Source: Bacillota bacterium
GTDB taxonomy: Bacteria > Actinomycetota > Aquicultoria > Aquicultorales > Aquicultoraceae
Reading direction: 5' to 3'
Assembly: GCA_023511485.1 (NCBI GenBank)
Contig: JAIMBH010000019.1
Location: forward strand, 1 to 43,577
DNA length: 43,577 bases
Part shown: positions 6,700 through 14,824 of the stretch, piece by piece
Numbering within the stretch: position 1 is the stretch's first letter
Layout: every line of letters starts with the position of its first letter
Notes under the pieces: model-generated
Told to the model about the DNA's origin: nothing
Seen by the model: only the letters and a program-made list of their open reading frames with translations
Databases searched by the model: none
Translations under genes and position numbers: made by a program

Positions 6700-7668
6700 T
6701 TATTGTCCTCCATAATATCTATACTCAGGGACTCCATACTTGCTGTTCATGTACTCTATAAGGCTTAACTCTGGGCCAAGAATCCCCGTGCGCAGGAAGT
6801 TTTTAATGCTTTCTATAGGCCCTCCAAAGAACTCTTCAAAAAACGATGGCTGATACTCTATGACGACCGGGTTTTCGATATTTGCCAGTTCTGCTGCGGT
6901 ATCGATAGCTTTCTGATAACCGCCGATCTCATCGACCAGGCCCAGCTGCTTAGCAGAAGCTGCAGTAAAGACTTCGCCGGTTGCAAGTCCCAGTACTTTC
7001 TCGCGCTTCAGCTTGCGCCCTCTGGCAACATCGCTTACGAACTGGTTATATAGCTCATCTGACATGGTTTGGAACTTCTGGCGCTCCTCTGGGGTTAGTG
7101 TGCGCTCAAACATATCCTTATTCTTGCCCGATTTAATTGTCTGCATTTTGATGCCAAGCTTATCGTATAGCCCGGTAAGATCCGGTATCTGGGAGATGAC
7201 CCCAATGCTTCCGACCAGGCTGCCTGGCTTAGCGACGATTTTGCTTGCCTGGGAGGAGATATAGTAAGCTCCTGAGGCGACAGTATCACCACAGAAAATA
7301 ACCACAGGTTTACTCTTTTTCTCTTCTTTGATCAGCTCAGCAATCTCTTGCGAGGCGCCAACCGCCCCACCGGGGCTGTCGAGTTTGATAATTACGGCTT
7401 TAACCGCTGGATCGTTTTCGGCCTTCTCTAATTGGTGGCGTACAAAATCCGGTGTTATACCGCTACCTCCGGCAAGGAGGGAGGTTCCCTCTCCGTCGGC
7501 GATAGCCCCGCTTAATGGGATAAATGCGATTGCATCTCCACCGCCTAGGCCAGAGGATGCTCTTCTTGGCCCCGCAATTGGTTGTAGCGCAATTACGATT
7601 ATGATTGCAATTACAGATAGAAAAGCCAGCCCTAGAAGTATCGAGATAACGAGTGTACTGCGCTTCAA
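6700..7668 (-). CDS. sppA: signal peptide peptidase SppA
   Basis: A 322-residue short-form (single-domain) SppA as in Gram-positives, against about 600 residues for the E. coli double-domain enzyme. One N-terminal membrane helix (residues 6-28) anchors it with the protease domain outside. Strand IKLDSPGG (95-101) forms the oxyanion region, the nucleophile is Ser132 in TVASGAYY, and the general base is most likely Lys184 in SGKNKDM, giving the family's Ser-Lys dyad. It degrades leftover signal peptides in the membrane. The start is TTG with AAGGAGG (7674-7680 complement) 5 nt upstream; no in-frame ATG near it fits better. First gene of a two-gene operon with the Yip1-like gene. Confidence 0.93.
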   Translation of the reverse strand: MKRSTLVISILLGLAFLSVIAIIIVIALQPIAGPRRASSGLGGGDAIAFIPLSGAIADGEGTSLLAGGSGITPDFVRHQLEKAENDPAVKAVIIKLDSPGGAVGASQEIAELIKEEKKSKPVVIFCGDTVASGAYYISSQASKIVAKPGSLVGSIGVISQIPDLTGLYDKLGIKMQTIKSGKNKDMFERTLTPEERQKFQTMSDELYNQFVSDVARGRKLKREKVLGLATGEVFTAASAKQLGLVDEIGGYQKAIDTAAELANIENPVVIEYQPSFFEEFFGGPIESIKNFLRTGILGPELSLIEYMNSKYGVPEYRYYGGQ

Positions 7669-7922
7669 TTAGTCCTCCTTAATCAAGGTTAGTAATAATA
7701 TCACTAGGTTATATAAATCAGACGTTGGAATCCAGAATAATTAATTTTACATGTATTCCACGTGAGGCCCGCTGAATCCTTTATTTTGCAAGAAGCTGTG
7801 TATCGTTTTTTTTTGCATTTATAGTAGTTATTTATGGCTTGCACCTTAGCTAGTGTTATGTCCGGTGTTTTGCTTACCTGCATAGCGATTTATTGTGCTT
7901 TAGAGTCCGTTCTTTGGGTAAA

Positions 7923-7972
7923 GCCGCACAGGCACTGATGATGCTTGGCCGCTTATTACAGCGGCGTGCGGC
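7923..7972. other. compact three-helix fold
   Basis: gccgcac (7923-7929) pairs perfectly with gtgcggc (7966-7972). Inside are two hairpins, 7930-7934/7942-7946 and gccgct (7948-7953)/agcggc (7960-7965), stacked directly on the closing stem. This is a 50-nt three-way junction in non-coding DNA. The loop of the first hairpin is CTGATGA, but the other hammerhead core nucleotides are missing. No known RNA family is recognised. Confidence 0.35.
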
Positions 7973-8005
7973 CGTCCCTAGGATTATGCCAATATTTAAT
8001 ATAGA

Positions 8006-8034
8006 TTATAGATTTGTAAGTTACAAATCTATAA
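8006..8034. promoter_or_regulatory. 29-bp perfect palindrome
   Basis: Arms of 14 bp (8006-8019 and 8021-8034) around a single central G, AT-rich, with no mismatches. It lies between sppA and the tRNA-His promoter. It has no T-run, so it is more likely an operator for a dimeric repressor than a terminator. Confidence 0.45.
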
Positions 8035-8059
8035 GGGTTTGGCCTGGTTACTCAGTAAC

Positions 8060-8118
8060 GCAGATACCTTGAATATTGTTCCAAATCGTTTTAAAATATA
8101 GAGGTTGCAGGTATCTGC
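8060..8118 (+). promoter_or_regulatory. tRNA-His promoter framed by a 10-bp inverted repeat
   Basis: The -35 TTGAAT (8069-8074), a 17-bp spacer and the -10 TAAAAT (8092-8097) predict a start near 8105, about 27 nt before tRNA-His. The promoter is exactly bracketed by a perfect inverted repeat, GCAGATACCT (8060-8069) and AGGTATCTGC (8109-8118), so the repeats overlap the -35 edge and the initial transcribed region. Confidence 0.6.
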
Positions 8119-8131
8119 ACCGGCTTATCAT

Positions 8132-8206
8132 GGTGATCGTAGCTCAATTGGTCAGAGCGTCGGACTGTGGCTCCGAAGGCTGTGGGTTCAAGTCCCATCG
8201 GTCACC
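8132..8206 (+). tRNA. tRNA-His (anticodon GTG)
   Basis: The acceptor gtgatcg (8133-8139) pairs with cggtcac (8199-8205). The anticodon loop ctgtggc reads GTG, and the T arm is gggttcaagtccc. An extra G at 8132 opposite C8206 supplies the G-1:C73 pair required for histidyl-tRNA identity. The following bases are CAA, so the CCA tail is not fully encoded. Confidence 0.94.
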
Positions 8207-8210
8207 CAAG

Positions 8211-8236
8211 AAAAAATCGCCCAAGGGCGATTTTTT
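8211..8236 (+). terminator. terminator between tRNA-His and tRNA-Lys
   Basis: A perfect inverted repeat: a6-tcgccc (8211-8222), two-base centre, gggcga-t6 (8225-8236). The T6 tract serves the plus strand and the A6 tract would allow function on the minus strand. It sits directly after tRNA-His, so tRNA-Lys is either read through or has its own promoter in the short gap. Confidence 0.85.
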
Positions 8237-8245
8237 CTCAAGAAT

Positions 8246-8321
8246 GGGCACTTAGCTCAATTGGCAGAGCAGCGGACTCTTAATCCGGAGGTTACAGGTT
8301 CGATTCCTGTAGTGCCCACCA
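8246..8321 (+). tRNA. tRNA-Lys (anticodon CTT)
   Basis: The acceptor gggcact (8246-8252) pairs with agtgccc (8311-8317). The anticodon loop ctcttaa reads CTT, and the T arm is caggttcgattcctg. An encoded CCA follows at 8319-8321. The first base pair of the anticodon stem is a G-G mismatch (positions 27/43), mildly unusual. Confidence 0.93.
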
Positions 8322-8326
8322 GCTTG

Positions 8327-8364
8327 AAACTAGAGACTAGAAACTAGAGACTAGAAACTAGAGA
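8327..8364. repeat. 14-bp tandem repeat, 2.7 copies
   Basis: The unit AAACTAGAGACTAG occurs at 8327-8340 and 8341-8354, then the first ten bases again at 8355-8364. The unit is itself nearly a double 7-mer (ctagaga/ctagaaa). It fills the gap between tRNA-Lys and tRNA-Leu, and a related word (tctagcctctag) recurs at 8435-8446. Confidence 0.85.
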
Positions 8365-8456
8365 TGAAGGTCTAGAGTGTGGGCTTAAAAGATAAGAGGC
8401 TTAAAAAGAAAAGAGACTCAAGAAGATGGTTTTATCTAGCCTCTAGTATCTGGCTG

Positions 8457-8539
8457 GCGAGAGTGGCGGAATTGGCAGACGCGCTAGACTTAGGATCTAG
8501 TGAGCAATCCTCGTGGGGGTTCGAGTCCCCCCTCTCGCA
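8457..8539 (+). tRNA. tRNA-Leu (anticodon TAG)
   Basis: A class II tRNA with a long variable arm (tgagcaatcctcg region). The acceptor gcgagag (8457-8463) pairs with ctctcgc (8532-8538). The anticodon stem ctaga/tctag holds loop cttagga, anticodon TAG, and the T arm is gggttcgagtccc. CCA is not encoded (discriminator A8539 followed by CGA). Confidence 0.93.
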
Positions 8540-8612
8540 CGAAACAGCTATCAGGATGGTTTTGTGCGAGAGCAACAGAGCTAACTCTATCGCTTAATTG
8601 TTTACTCAATGT

Positions 8613-8710
8613 AGAGTATGGGCTATAGCACAAGTTGAAGAAGAGTTTGCGGCTTGGATTTTTGCTATAACCCATACTCTTACACTTATAAGGCTCGCTT
8701 GCTCAACTTG
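8613..8710 (+). promoter_or_regulatory. large hairpin with a competing partner in the tig leader
   Basis: Arms 8613-8630 and 8663-8680 pair over 18 bp with one mismatch. The helix is prolonged by caag (8631-8634)/cttg (8653-8656). The apical segment caagttga (8631-8638) is also exactly complementary to tcaacttg (8703-8710), outside the hairpin and about 75 nt before the tig start. That permits an alternative or pseudoknotted fold. It may be an untranslated leader element of tig-clpPX or a small RNA. Confidence 0.4.
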
Positions 8711-8786
8711 CGTAACTAGGTTAGGCAAATAAGCACGAGGGCTAATTTTAAATACAGGAATTCAGATTACATAGGAGGCTTTTGTA

Positions 8787-10220
8787 TTGAAGACAGAGGT
8801 TGAAAGGCTTGAAGAGAAGGATACTGTTCTTCTTAGAGTAGAAGTTCCAACTGATGTGTTTGGGAAAGCGGTTGATGATACATATAAGAGAATATCTCAG
8901 CAGCTGGTCGTTCCAGGTTTTAGAAAGGGCAAGATTCCAAAAGCCGTAATTGATAGTCGGGTTGGCAGAGAATCTGTGCGTCAGGAGGCCCTTCAGAGGG
9001 CGTTGCCGAATTATTATGTGGATGCGGTAAGAAAATCCGAGATTGAGCCGGTTGATCAGCCCGAGGTCGATATTATCCAGGTAGGAGACGGCAAACCGCT
9101 TATATTTACAGCTAAGGTTAGAGTTAAGCCTGAGGTTAAGCTTGGCGAATATAAGGGGATAAATCTTGAAAAAGCGTCGTCAGAACCTACAGAGCAGGAA
9201 ATTGAGAAGCAGATTAATTCTCTTAGAGATAGCTTTGCAAGCCTAGAACCTGTAGATAACAGGCCCATAAGAGAAGGGGATTTTGCTCTTATAAACTTCG
9301 AAGGTTTTATTGACGATAAGCCATTTGAAGGAGGTTCAGCCAACGATTACTTGCTTGAGATAGGATCGGGAACGTTTATACCGGGTTTTGAAGAGCAGCT
9401 TGTTGGCATGAAGAAGGGTGAGGCCAAGGATATCACGGTAACCTTCCCGCAGGATTATGGCAACGAGGAACTTGCTGGAAAGGAAGCCAGATTCAGGGTT
9501 TTATTGAAAGAGATCAAGGAAAAGCACCTGCAAGAGCTGAATGATGATTTTGCTAAGCAGGTAGGCTTTGATACGGTTGATGAGCTTAAAGCTGATATAG
9601 CAAATAAAATACGCGAGGTTAAGAAAAAATACGCAGATACCGAATTGAAAAATCAGGCAATAAGCAAGGTTACTGAGGCTGCCGAGCTTGAGGTTCCAGA
9701 ATCTATGGTTGAGCACGAACTGGAAGATATGATCGAGGAGTTTAGCGCTGATGTTAAAAGGCAGGGTCTAACCCTCGAGAAATATCTCGAGCTGACTGGA
9801 ATGGACATTTCAAAACTGCGTGAGGATTGGCGCGAGCAGGCTGAGTACAGGGTGAAGAGCCGCTTAGTTTTGGAAGCCGTGGCCAAAGCGGAAAATATTG
9901 AAGTAACGCCAGAAGAGGTCGATAATGAAATAAAGAAGGCAGCAGAGGCTACCGGGCGTGATTACGAAGAGGTGAAGCAAATTTTCCTCATAAAGGGCAC
10001 CATGGGTGACCTGAAAAACAGGCTATTGATAAGCAAGGCCATTAGCTGGCTGGTTGATAATGCAGTTGTCGAGGTGCAGGAAGAGACCGAGAAAGAGACA
10101 AAAGAAAAAGCTAAGGCAGATAAGAAGAAAAAAGCGCAAAATGTAGAGAACGAGGAAGAACTTAAAGAAGAAAAGCAAGAAAAAGAAGAAAAAAATCCAA
10201 GCGATGAGGGGACGGAATAA
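8787..10220 (+). CDS. tig: trigger factor (ribosome-associated chaperone / prolyl isomerase)
   Basis: A 477-residue trigger factor with all three domains. The ribosome-binding domain carries the signature [12 protein letters not shown] (residues 43-54), which docks at the exit tunnel. A FKBP-type PPIase domain spans about 155-245 ([21 protein letters not shown], then [16 protein letters not shown]). A helical C-terminal substrate cradle follows. The final ~50 residues are an unusually long run of K and E with little sequence complexity. Translation starts at TTG 8787, with GGAGG (8774-8778) 8 nt upstream, which matches the conserved family N-terminus. Its stop overlaps the clpP ATG by one base (TAATG), indicating translational coupling of chaperone and protease. 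Confidence 0.96.
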   Translation: MKTEVERLEEKDTVLLRVEVPTDVFGKAVDDTYKRISQQLVVPGFRKGKIPKAVIDSRVGRESVRQEALQRALPNYYVDAVRKSEIEPVDQPEVDIIQVGDGKPLIFTAKVRVKPEVKLGEYKGINLEKASSEPTEQEIEKQINSLRDSFASLEPVDNRPIREGDFALINFEGFIDDKPFEGGSANDYLLEIGSGTFIPGFEEQLVGMKKGEAKDITVTFPQDYGNEELAGKEARFRVLLKEIKEKHLQELNDDFAKQVGFDTVDELKADIANKIREVKKKYADTELKNQAISKVTEAAELEVPESMVEHELEDMIEEFSADVKRQGLTLEKYLELTGMDISKLREDWREQAEYRVKSRLVLEAVAKAENIEVTPEEVDNEIKKAAEATGRDYEEVKQIFLIKGTMGDLKNRLLISKAISWLVDNAVVEVQEETEKETKEKAKADKKKKAQNVENEEELKEEKQEKEEKNPSDEGTE

Positions 10221-10825
10221 TGAGTGAGATCATCAGGAACCAATTAATACCAATGGTCGTTGAGCAAACGGCAAGAGGTGAGAGGGCTTACGATATCTAC
10301 TCAAGACTATTAACAGACAGGATTATTTTTTTGGGAACTCCAATAGACGACAACGTTGCAAATCTTGTGATAGCGCAGCTACTTCACTTGGAGTCGGAAG
10401 ATCCTGATAAGGATATCAGTATCTATATTAACAGCCCGGGCGGGGTTGTTACCGCCGGACTTGCAATATATGATACAATGCAATATATAAAGCCCGACGT
10501 ATCGACTATCTGTATCGGACAGGCTGCTAGCGCAGCCGCGGTGCTTTTGACAGCAGGAGCTCCCGGGAAGAGGTATGCTCTTCCCAATTCGAGAATACTG
10601 ATTCACCAGCCACACGGTGGTGCATCCGGCCAGGCTATCGATATCGATATCCAAGCAAGAGAAATCCTGCGTATGCGTAAGACTCTCGATGAGATTCTGG
10701 CCAAGCATACCAATCAGCCGGTAGAGAAAATACATAACGATACGGACAGAGATTACATTATGACAGCGGAAGAGGCCAAGGAATACGGAATAGTCGATGA
10801 AGTAGTCACACAACGTAAGAAGTAA
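10220..10825 (+). CDS. clpP: ATP-dependent Clp protease proteolytic subunit
   Basis: A 201-residue serine protease that forms the two-ring tetradecameric chamber into which ClpX feeds unfolded proteins. The catalytic triad is visible: Ser104 in [10 protein letters not shown], His129 in ILIHQPHGG and Asp178 in [15 protein letters not shown] (69-75) is the oxyanion strand. The N-terminal propeptide is short ([22 protein letters not shown] begins at residue 10), as is usual. Translationally coupled to tig upstream and separated from clpX by 11 bp. The -QAASAAA- sequence around the nucleophile differs slightly from the common -xAASMxA- but keeps the key residues. Confidence 0.97.
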   Translation: MSEIIRNQLIPMVVEQTARGERAYDIYSRLLTDRIIFLGTPIDDNVANLVIAQLLHLESEDPDKDISIYINSPGGVVTAGLAIYDTMQYIKPDVSTICIGQAASAAAVLLTAGAPGKRYALPNSRILIHQPHGGASGQAIDIDIQAREILRMRKTLDEILAKHTNQPVEKIHNDTDRDYIMTAEEAKEYGIVDEVVTQRKK

Positions 10826-10836
10826 GGGAGGTAGCA

Positions 10837-12117
10837 ATGGCCAAATTCGGCGAGAACGAGCAGCTCAAGTGCTCATTCTGCGGGAAAAGCCAGAGGCAGG
10901 TTAAAAAGCTAATCGCCGGTCCTGGTGTTTATATCTGCGATGAGTGCATTGATCTGTGCAACGAGATAATTGAAGAAGAGCTTACAGAAGAGGTCGAATT
11001 CAAACTAGAAGACCTCCCAAAGCCGAAGGAAATCTACCAGGTCCTCAATGATTATGTAATTGGCCAGGAGAGAGCAAAAAGGATTCTCTCAGTGGCTGTC
11101 TATAATCACTATAAGAGGATTCAGGTTGGCCCGCAGGGAGATGAAGGAGTTGAGCTTCAGAAGAGCAACATCCTGCTACTCGGTCCAACCGGATGCGGCA
11201 AGACTTTGCTGGCCCAAACGTTAGCTAAGATTCTAAATGTGCCGTTTGCTATTGCTGATGCGACAGCGCTGACAGAGGCCGGTTATGTAGGCGAGGATGT
11301 CGAGAACATCTTGCTCAAGCTGATCCAGGCTGCAGATTATGATGTCAAGAGGGCCGAGACAGGCATTATCTACATTGACGAGATCGACAAAATCGCCCGC
11401 AAGAGCGAGAACCCGTCAATCACTAGAGATGTCTCCGGTGAGGGTGTACAACAGGCACTATTGAAGATTTTGGAAGGCACTGAAGCGAGCGTTCCGCCCC
11501 AGGGCGGAAGAAAACATCCGCATCAGGAGTTTATCCAAATCGATACGACCAATATTCTGTTTATAGTTGGCGGTGCGTTTGCCGGTCTTGATAAGATAAT
11601 TGCAAGTCGCGTTGGCAAGAAAGGCCTTGGTTTTGGAGCTGAAATAAGAAGCAAAGAGGAAAAAGACGTAGGGGCACTTATGAGTCAGGTTCTTCCTGAA
11701 GACCTTCTTAAGTTCGGTATGATACCGGAGTTTATTGGAAGGTTGCCGGTTATAGCAACCGTAAATAACCTGACCAAGGAAGACCTAGTGAAGATCCTAG
11801 TAGAGCCGAAGAATGCTCTTGTCAAGCAATACAAGAAGTTCTTTGAGTATGATGGTGTAGAGCTGGTATTTACTGAGGAGGCACTCGAGGCCGTGGCCGC
11901 CAAGGCTATTGAGCGTGGCACAGGGGCACGCGGTCTGCGAGCCATCCTGGAAAACGTCTTACTTGACGTCATGTACGACTTGCCATCACGCACTAACATT
12001 AAGAAGTGCGTAATTACAAAAGAAGTTATAGAAAACGGTGTAGAGCCGACACTTCTTACTGAAGGAATGGAAGAAAAGGGTATTGCCCCGCACAACGAAA
12101 CAGAGGTCTCGGCTTAA
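10837..12117 (+). CDS. clpX: ATP-dependent Clp protease ATP-binding subunit ClpX
   Basis: A 426-residue AAA+ unfoldase. An N-terminal zinc-binding domain has C12, C15, C34 and C37 for substrate and adaptor binding. Walker A is GPTGCGKT (116-123) and Walker B is IIYIDEID with D181-E182. The pore-1 GYVGED loop lies at 149-154, an arginine-rich sensor 2 (GARGLRAI) near the C-terminus, and an IGF-like ClpP-docking loop at LGFGAEI. It unfolds tagged proteins and threads them into ClpP. A strong Shine-Dalgarno (gggaggt) precedes the ATG. It is the last gene of tig-clpP-clpX, closed by a strong terminator. Confidence 0.97.
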   Translation: MAKFGENEQLKCSFCGKSQRQVKKLIAGPGVYICDECIDLCNEIIEEELTEEVEFKLEDLPKPKEIYQVLNDYVIGQERAKRILSVAVYNHYKRIQVGPQGDEGVELQKSNILLLGPTGCGKTLLAQTLAKILNVPFAIADATALTEAGYVGEDVENILLKLIQAADYDVKRAETGIIYIDEIDKIARKSENPSITRDVSGEGVQQALLKILEGTEASVPPQGGRKHPHQEFIQIDTTNILFIVGGAFAGLDKIIASRVGKKGLGFGAEIRSKEEKDVGALMSQVLPEDLLKFGMIPEFIGRLPVIATVNNLTKEDLVKILVEPKNALVKQYKKFFEYDGVELVFTEEALEAVAAKAIERGTGARGLRAILENVLLDVMYDLPSRTNIKKCVITKEVIENGVEPTLLTEGMEEKGIAPHNETEVSA

Positions 12118-12134
12118 ACGAGACTTGATAGCCA

Positions 12135-12167
12135 AAAAAAGGAGGCAGTTTAACTGCCTCCTTTTTT
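12135..12167 (+). terminator. rho-independent terminator of tig-clpP-clpX
   Basis: ggaggcag pairs with ctgcctcc around a small loop. The stem is extended by A6/T6 flanks, and the T6 run is at 12162-12167, 18 bp after the clpX stop. Confidence 0.93.
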
Positions 12168-12306
12168 AGTTTAAATCATGCGGTAGGTTTTTTGTTCGAC
12201 GGGTATTTATAAAATTATAAAAAGTCGGGAGTTTAGTGAGCAGGACGATAAAGCATTACAGCATTAATAATAACCTAAGGGAGCATTAATTACTCAGGCG
12301 ACGCTT

Positions 12307-12942
12307 ATGAATAATCACGATGCCGTTTTGCGCCAGCTTGTAAAAAAACTCGCTAGATTAAATTTTGGGATTGTTAGCAACCGAACTGGTGTGGAATTCG
12401 ATACTAAAACCGATTCGCTTAAGGTACGTTTTTTAGCGGAAGACTATGTTATTACAAAAAGCGGTTGTACTCCTCTATCCTGCACTGAGAGTGATGTTAG
12501 GGATCGAATCCTTATCCTTAACTACCTGCTGTCATTTGGTGGCCCTGACACAGGGGACGGTTGGCTAAATTTTCGCGACCTGCCGAATGCCGAAGCCTAC
12601 GACACTATTTTCAGGGCAAACGTGGAATCGGTTCTCGAGCGCAATGTGTTTGATATAGTCGACTGCAAGGAATTACTGATGAAGAAACTTGATGGTCATT
12701 CTGCACCTGGATTTCAGCATGCCAGCTTTGGAGCAGTTTTTCCGGTTCTACCCAGGGTTGAGTTGATGGTTCTACTTTGCGAGGGCGATGAGGAGCTGGA
12801 TCCAGAGGCAAAAGTTTGCTTTTCCTCAAGAGCTACCAACTTTTTTTCAACCGAGGGGCTTATCGCCATAGCGGAAGCGCTGGCCAGGAAGATGGTTAAG
12901 ATAAGCACTGAGGAAGCAAAAGCCCGTAAGAAGTCCGCGTAA
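12307..12942 (+). CDS. DUF3786 domain protein (copy 1)
   Basis: A 211-residue soluble protein of the DUF3786 family, of unknown biochemical role. The family hallmarks are visible: an N-terminal helix pair, a YLLSFGG segment, the W-x-x-F-R-D-L-P motif near residues 92-99, and a closing GDEEL-x-PEAKVCFSSRATNFFSTEGL region. Many anaerobes carry this family near corrinoid or C1 metabolism genes, but no such gene is in this window. It is clearly paralogous to the gene at 14054-14650 (well over half of aligned residues identical in the central blocks). There is no strong Shine-Dalgarno. The next gene is convergent with only 5 bp between stops. Confidence 0.8.
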   Translation: MNNHDAVLRQLVKKLARLNFGIVSNRTGVEFDTKTDSLKVRFLAEDYVITKSGCTPLSCTESDVRDRILILNYLLSFGGPDTGDGWLNFRDLPNAEAYDTIFRANVESVLERNVFDIVDCKELLMKKLDGHSAPGFQHASFGAVFPVLPRVELMVLLCEGDEELDPEAKVCFSSRATNFFSTEGLIAIAEALARKMVKISTEEAKARKKSA

Positions 12943-12947
12943 GATCG

Positions 12948-13910
12948 CTAATTTTTCTGCTTACTGTCCTTAACTACAAGATAGTCTGCTGGTATAGCCG
13001 GTGTTAAAACTGTAAATAAGTCTCCGGGCTGGTTTATGTATGTTATCGAGTAATAGGGGATCACATATTTCTGGTTGTAACCGATAGGTTCGGATAGATA
13101 AACAATTTTTGCATCCCGTATCATTCCATTGTTGTCAATGTATTGGTCGTAAATAATAGCCTTGCCATCCCTGATTTGTTTGACCGCCTCATCTATTGAG
13201 ATAATAGGGTATTCCTTGAATGGTTCAACTTCTCGCCACGTCGAACTTGCTCCGATTATCTTCCCGTTTTCACCAAAATAAACCGATATTTTTGGTCCTG
13301 TGCCGACCCATTCGAAGCCGTTTAGTTTCTTGCTCCCAAACACCGCCTCTACCATAATCGGCGATTTTGTTTCCTTACCGGACAAACCGGTCGTCACGGT
13401 AATGTCCCGGTTGATGCGCTCAAATACGGCACCCTTTTTTAATAAACCGTTCTTGTTTAAAAAATCAGTTGCCAACCTCTTATATTCTTTATCTGAGAGT
13501 ACGTTTTTTAAAGGGAATACCTGATGCTCGAAGTCTTTGGTTAAATAGTCAAAAGAGCCGGTATCTTTATCCATATGAAAATCACCTGCAGATGCCCTTA
13601 CGCTTAAGGCCAGGTCGGAATCTCTTACTACACCGGATATACCGAGTTTTTTAGCCTGCGTCAAAACACTGACCTTGGTAACCGAAGGTTTTCTTGTCTT
13701 ATAAACCATGATTTTTTCGGGAAAGTTGGGGAGCGGTCCCGAGGTTTTTAAATTTAACCGACTTCCAGTTGGACCTAGCTCGCCTAAGGGTCTCACTGCT
13801 AACTTAGGCAAATCTGAATTACTCCAAAGCATACCAGTGGATTTACATCCAAATGTGATTGTCGAACCCAAAATTAACAGGACCAGCACTGAAATGCTGG
13901 TTTTTCGCAT
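12948..13910 (-). CDS. predicted lipoprotein of unknown function
   Basis: About 320 residues. The N-terminus is a signal peptide (MRKTSISVLVLLILG) ending in a lipobox-like TFGC, so it should be lipidated and tethered outside the membrane. The mature part is beta-rich with no domain I can name. A segment near the C-terminus (SIDEAVKQIRDGKAIIYDQYID) has the look of PepSY/YycI-type repeats, so relation to regulatory lipoproteins of that sort is possible but unproven. The start at 13910 is preferred because AGGGGG (13917-13922 complement) lies 6 nt upstream; a start at 13943 would add residues before the signal peptide. It lies between, and opposite to, the two DUF3786 paralogs. Confidence 0.6.
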   Translation of the reverse strand: MRKTSISVLVLLILGSTITFGCKSTGMLWSNSDLPKLAVRPLGELGPTGSRLNLKTSGPLPNFPEKIMVYKTRKPSVTKVSVLTQAKKLGISGVVRDSDLALSVRASAGDFHMDKDTGSFDYLTKDFEHQVFPLKNVLSDKEYKRLATDFLNKNGLLKKGAVFERINRDITVTTGLSGKETKSPIMVEAVFGSKKLNGFEWVGTGPKISVYFGENGKIIGASSTWREVEPFKEYPIISIDEAVKQIRDGKAIIYDQYIDNNGMIRDAKIVYLSEPIGYNQKYVIPYYSITYINQPGDLFTVLTPAIPADYLVVKDSKQKN

Positions 13911-14053
13911 CACAATCCCCCTAAAGAATGGTTGACGAAACAAACTATCTCATTATAACCAATTATAAAACTACATTTTGTATGCATAACATGTCAAATT
14001 CAGGTATATAATTAGCTAGAGTCAGCTTAAGTGCGATTATCCGGGTAACGAGT

Positions 14054-14650
14054 ATGGATAACTATGATATTGTATTAGATCAGCTCATAAAACAACTCGC
14101 TAAGTTTAACTATGCGATTGTAAGTTGCCGGACCGGTGCAGAGTTTGATATTGAAAAAGAGTGCCTTAAGCTTCGCTTCCTTGGAAAAGATTATGTGGTT
14201 AGCAAAAAAGACTGCCGGCCTTTAGGTGGTAGTCCTGATACCGGCAAAGAACAAATACTTATCATCGACTACTTGCTTTCGTTTGGAGGACTTGACCCTG
14301 GAGACGAGTGGGTTGACTTTCGCGATATACCAAACTCGATGCCGTATGACGGGGCATTTAGAGCCAACGTCGAATCGGTGCTTGAGAGGCACGTATCCGA
14401 TATAATCAAGCGCAAGGAAGAGCTGCTTGCCAAGCTTGACGGCCATGACGTAACCGAGGTCAACCAGGCCGATTTCGCCGCAATATTTCGCGTATTTCCA
14501 CGGGTGGAATGCCTCGTTTTACTTTTTGAAGGCGACGAAGAGACCGGCGCAGGCGCAAAACTTCTGTTTTCCTCTAATGGATACAAGTTTCTGACCACTG
14601 AAAGCCTGGCCGCAATCGGGGAGGCTCTAACAAGAAAACTGGTTGAGTAG
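14054..14650 (+). CDS. DUF3786 domain protein (copy 2)
   Basis: A 198-residue paralog of the gene at 12307. It shares YLLSFGG, the W-x-D-F-R-D-I-P motif, RANVESVLER and the GDEE plus LFSSNGYKFLTTESL ending. It lacks the lysine-rich C-terminal extension of copy 1. Biochemical function is unknown. Both copies have weak Shine-Dalgarno sites. They flank a lipoprotein gene on the other strand, so either a tandem duplication was interrupted by that gene or the lipoprotein gene was already adjacent. Confidence 0.8.
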   Translation: MDNYDIVLDQLIKQLAKFNYAIVSCRTGAEFDIEKECLKLRFLGKDYVVSKKDCRPLGGSPDTGKEQILIIDYLLSFGGLDPGDEWVDFRDIPNSMPYDGAFRANVESVLERHVSDIIKRKEELLAKLDGHDVTEVNQADFAAIFRVFPRVECLVLLFEGDEETGAGAKLLFSSNGYKFLTTESLAAIGEALTRKLVE

Positions 14651-14730
14651 CGCTTCAATCTTAATGGCTCCGCTACGACCTGCTTACATACCGCAATATG
14701 CTGTGGTATTATTACGGTTTAGACTAATTA

Positions 14731-14824
14731 AATTGAAAATTGAAAGCCAAAAATACTAAATTAAAAAACTGTAATTCAACCTTTAATTTGTATTTTTCAA
14801 TTTTCAATTCCTGTCTTGGCTTTT
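14731..14824. repeat. AT-rich long imperfect inverted repeat before valS
   Basis: A 15-bp perfect pair (14731-14745 with 14795-14809, built of attgaaaattg words) encloses a second pair (aaaaatac-aaattaaa at 14749-14765 with tttaatttgtattttt at 14782-14797). An outer pair aaagccaa (14743-14750)/ttggcttt (14817-14824) is also possible. The fold is a long AT-rich stem-loop about 80 bp before valS. The T-box signature expected in some valS leaders (AGGGTGG-N-ACCGCG) is absent. Confidence 0.6.

Larger units (their letters stand above)
7681..8059. other. intergenic region between sppA and the tRNA cluster
   Basis: No coding region. It holds a compact three-way-junction fold (7923-7972) and a near-perfect 29-bp palindrome (8006-8034), entered separately, plus a small inverted repeat gttac/gtaac near 8047-8059. 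The sppA promoter should be in the left part, but I see no clear hexamers. Confidence 0.4.

Noticed and set aside
7935-7941. CTGATGA, the core of hammerhead ribozymes
   Set aside because: The GAAA core and the cleavage-site stem expected after it are absent in the following sequence, and the heptamer lies in a hairpin loop of a different fold.
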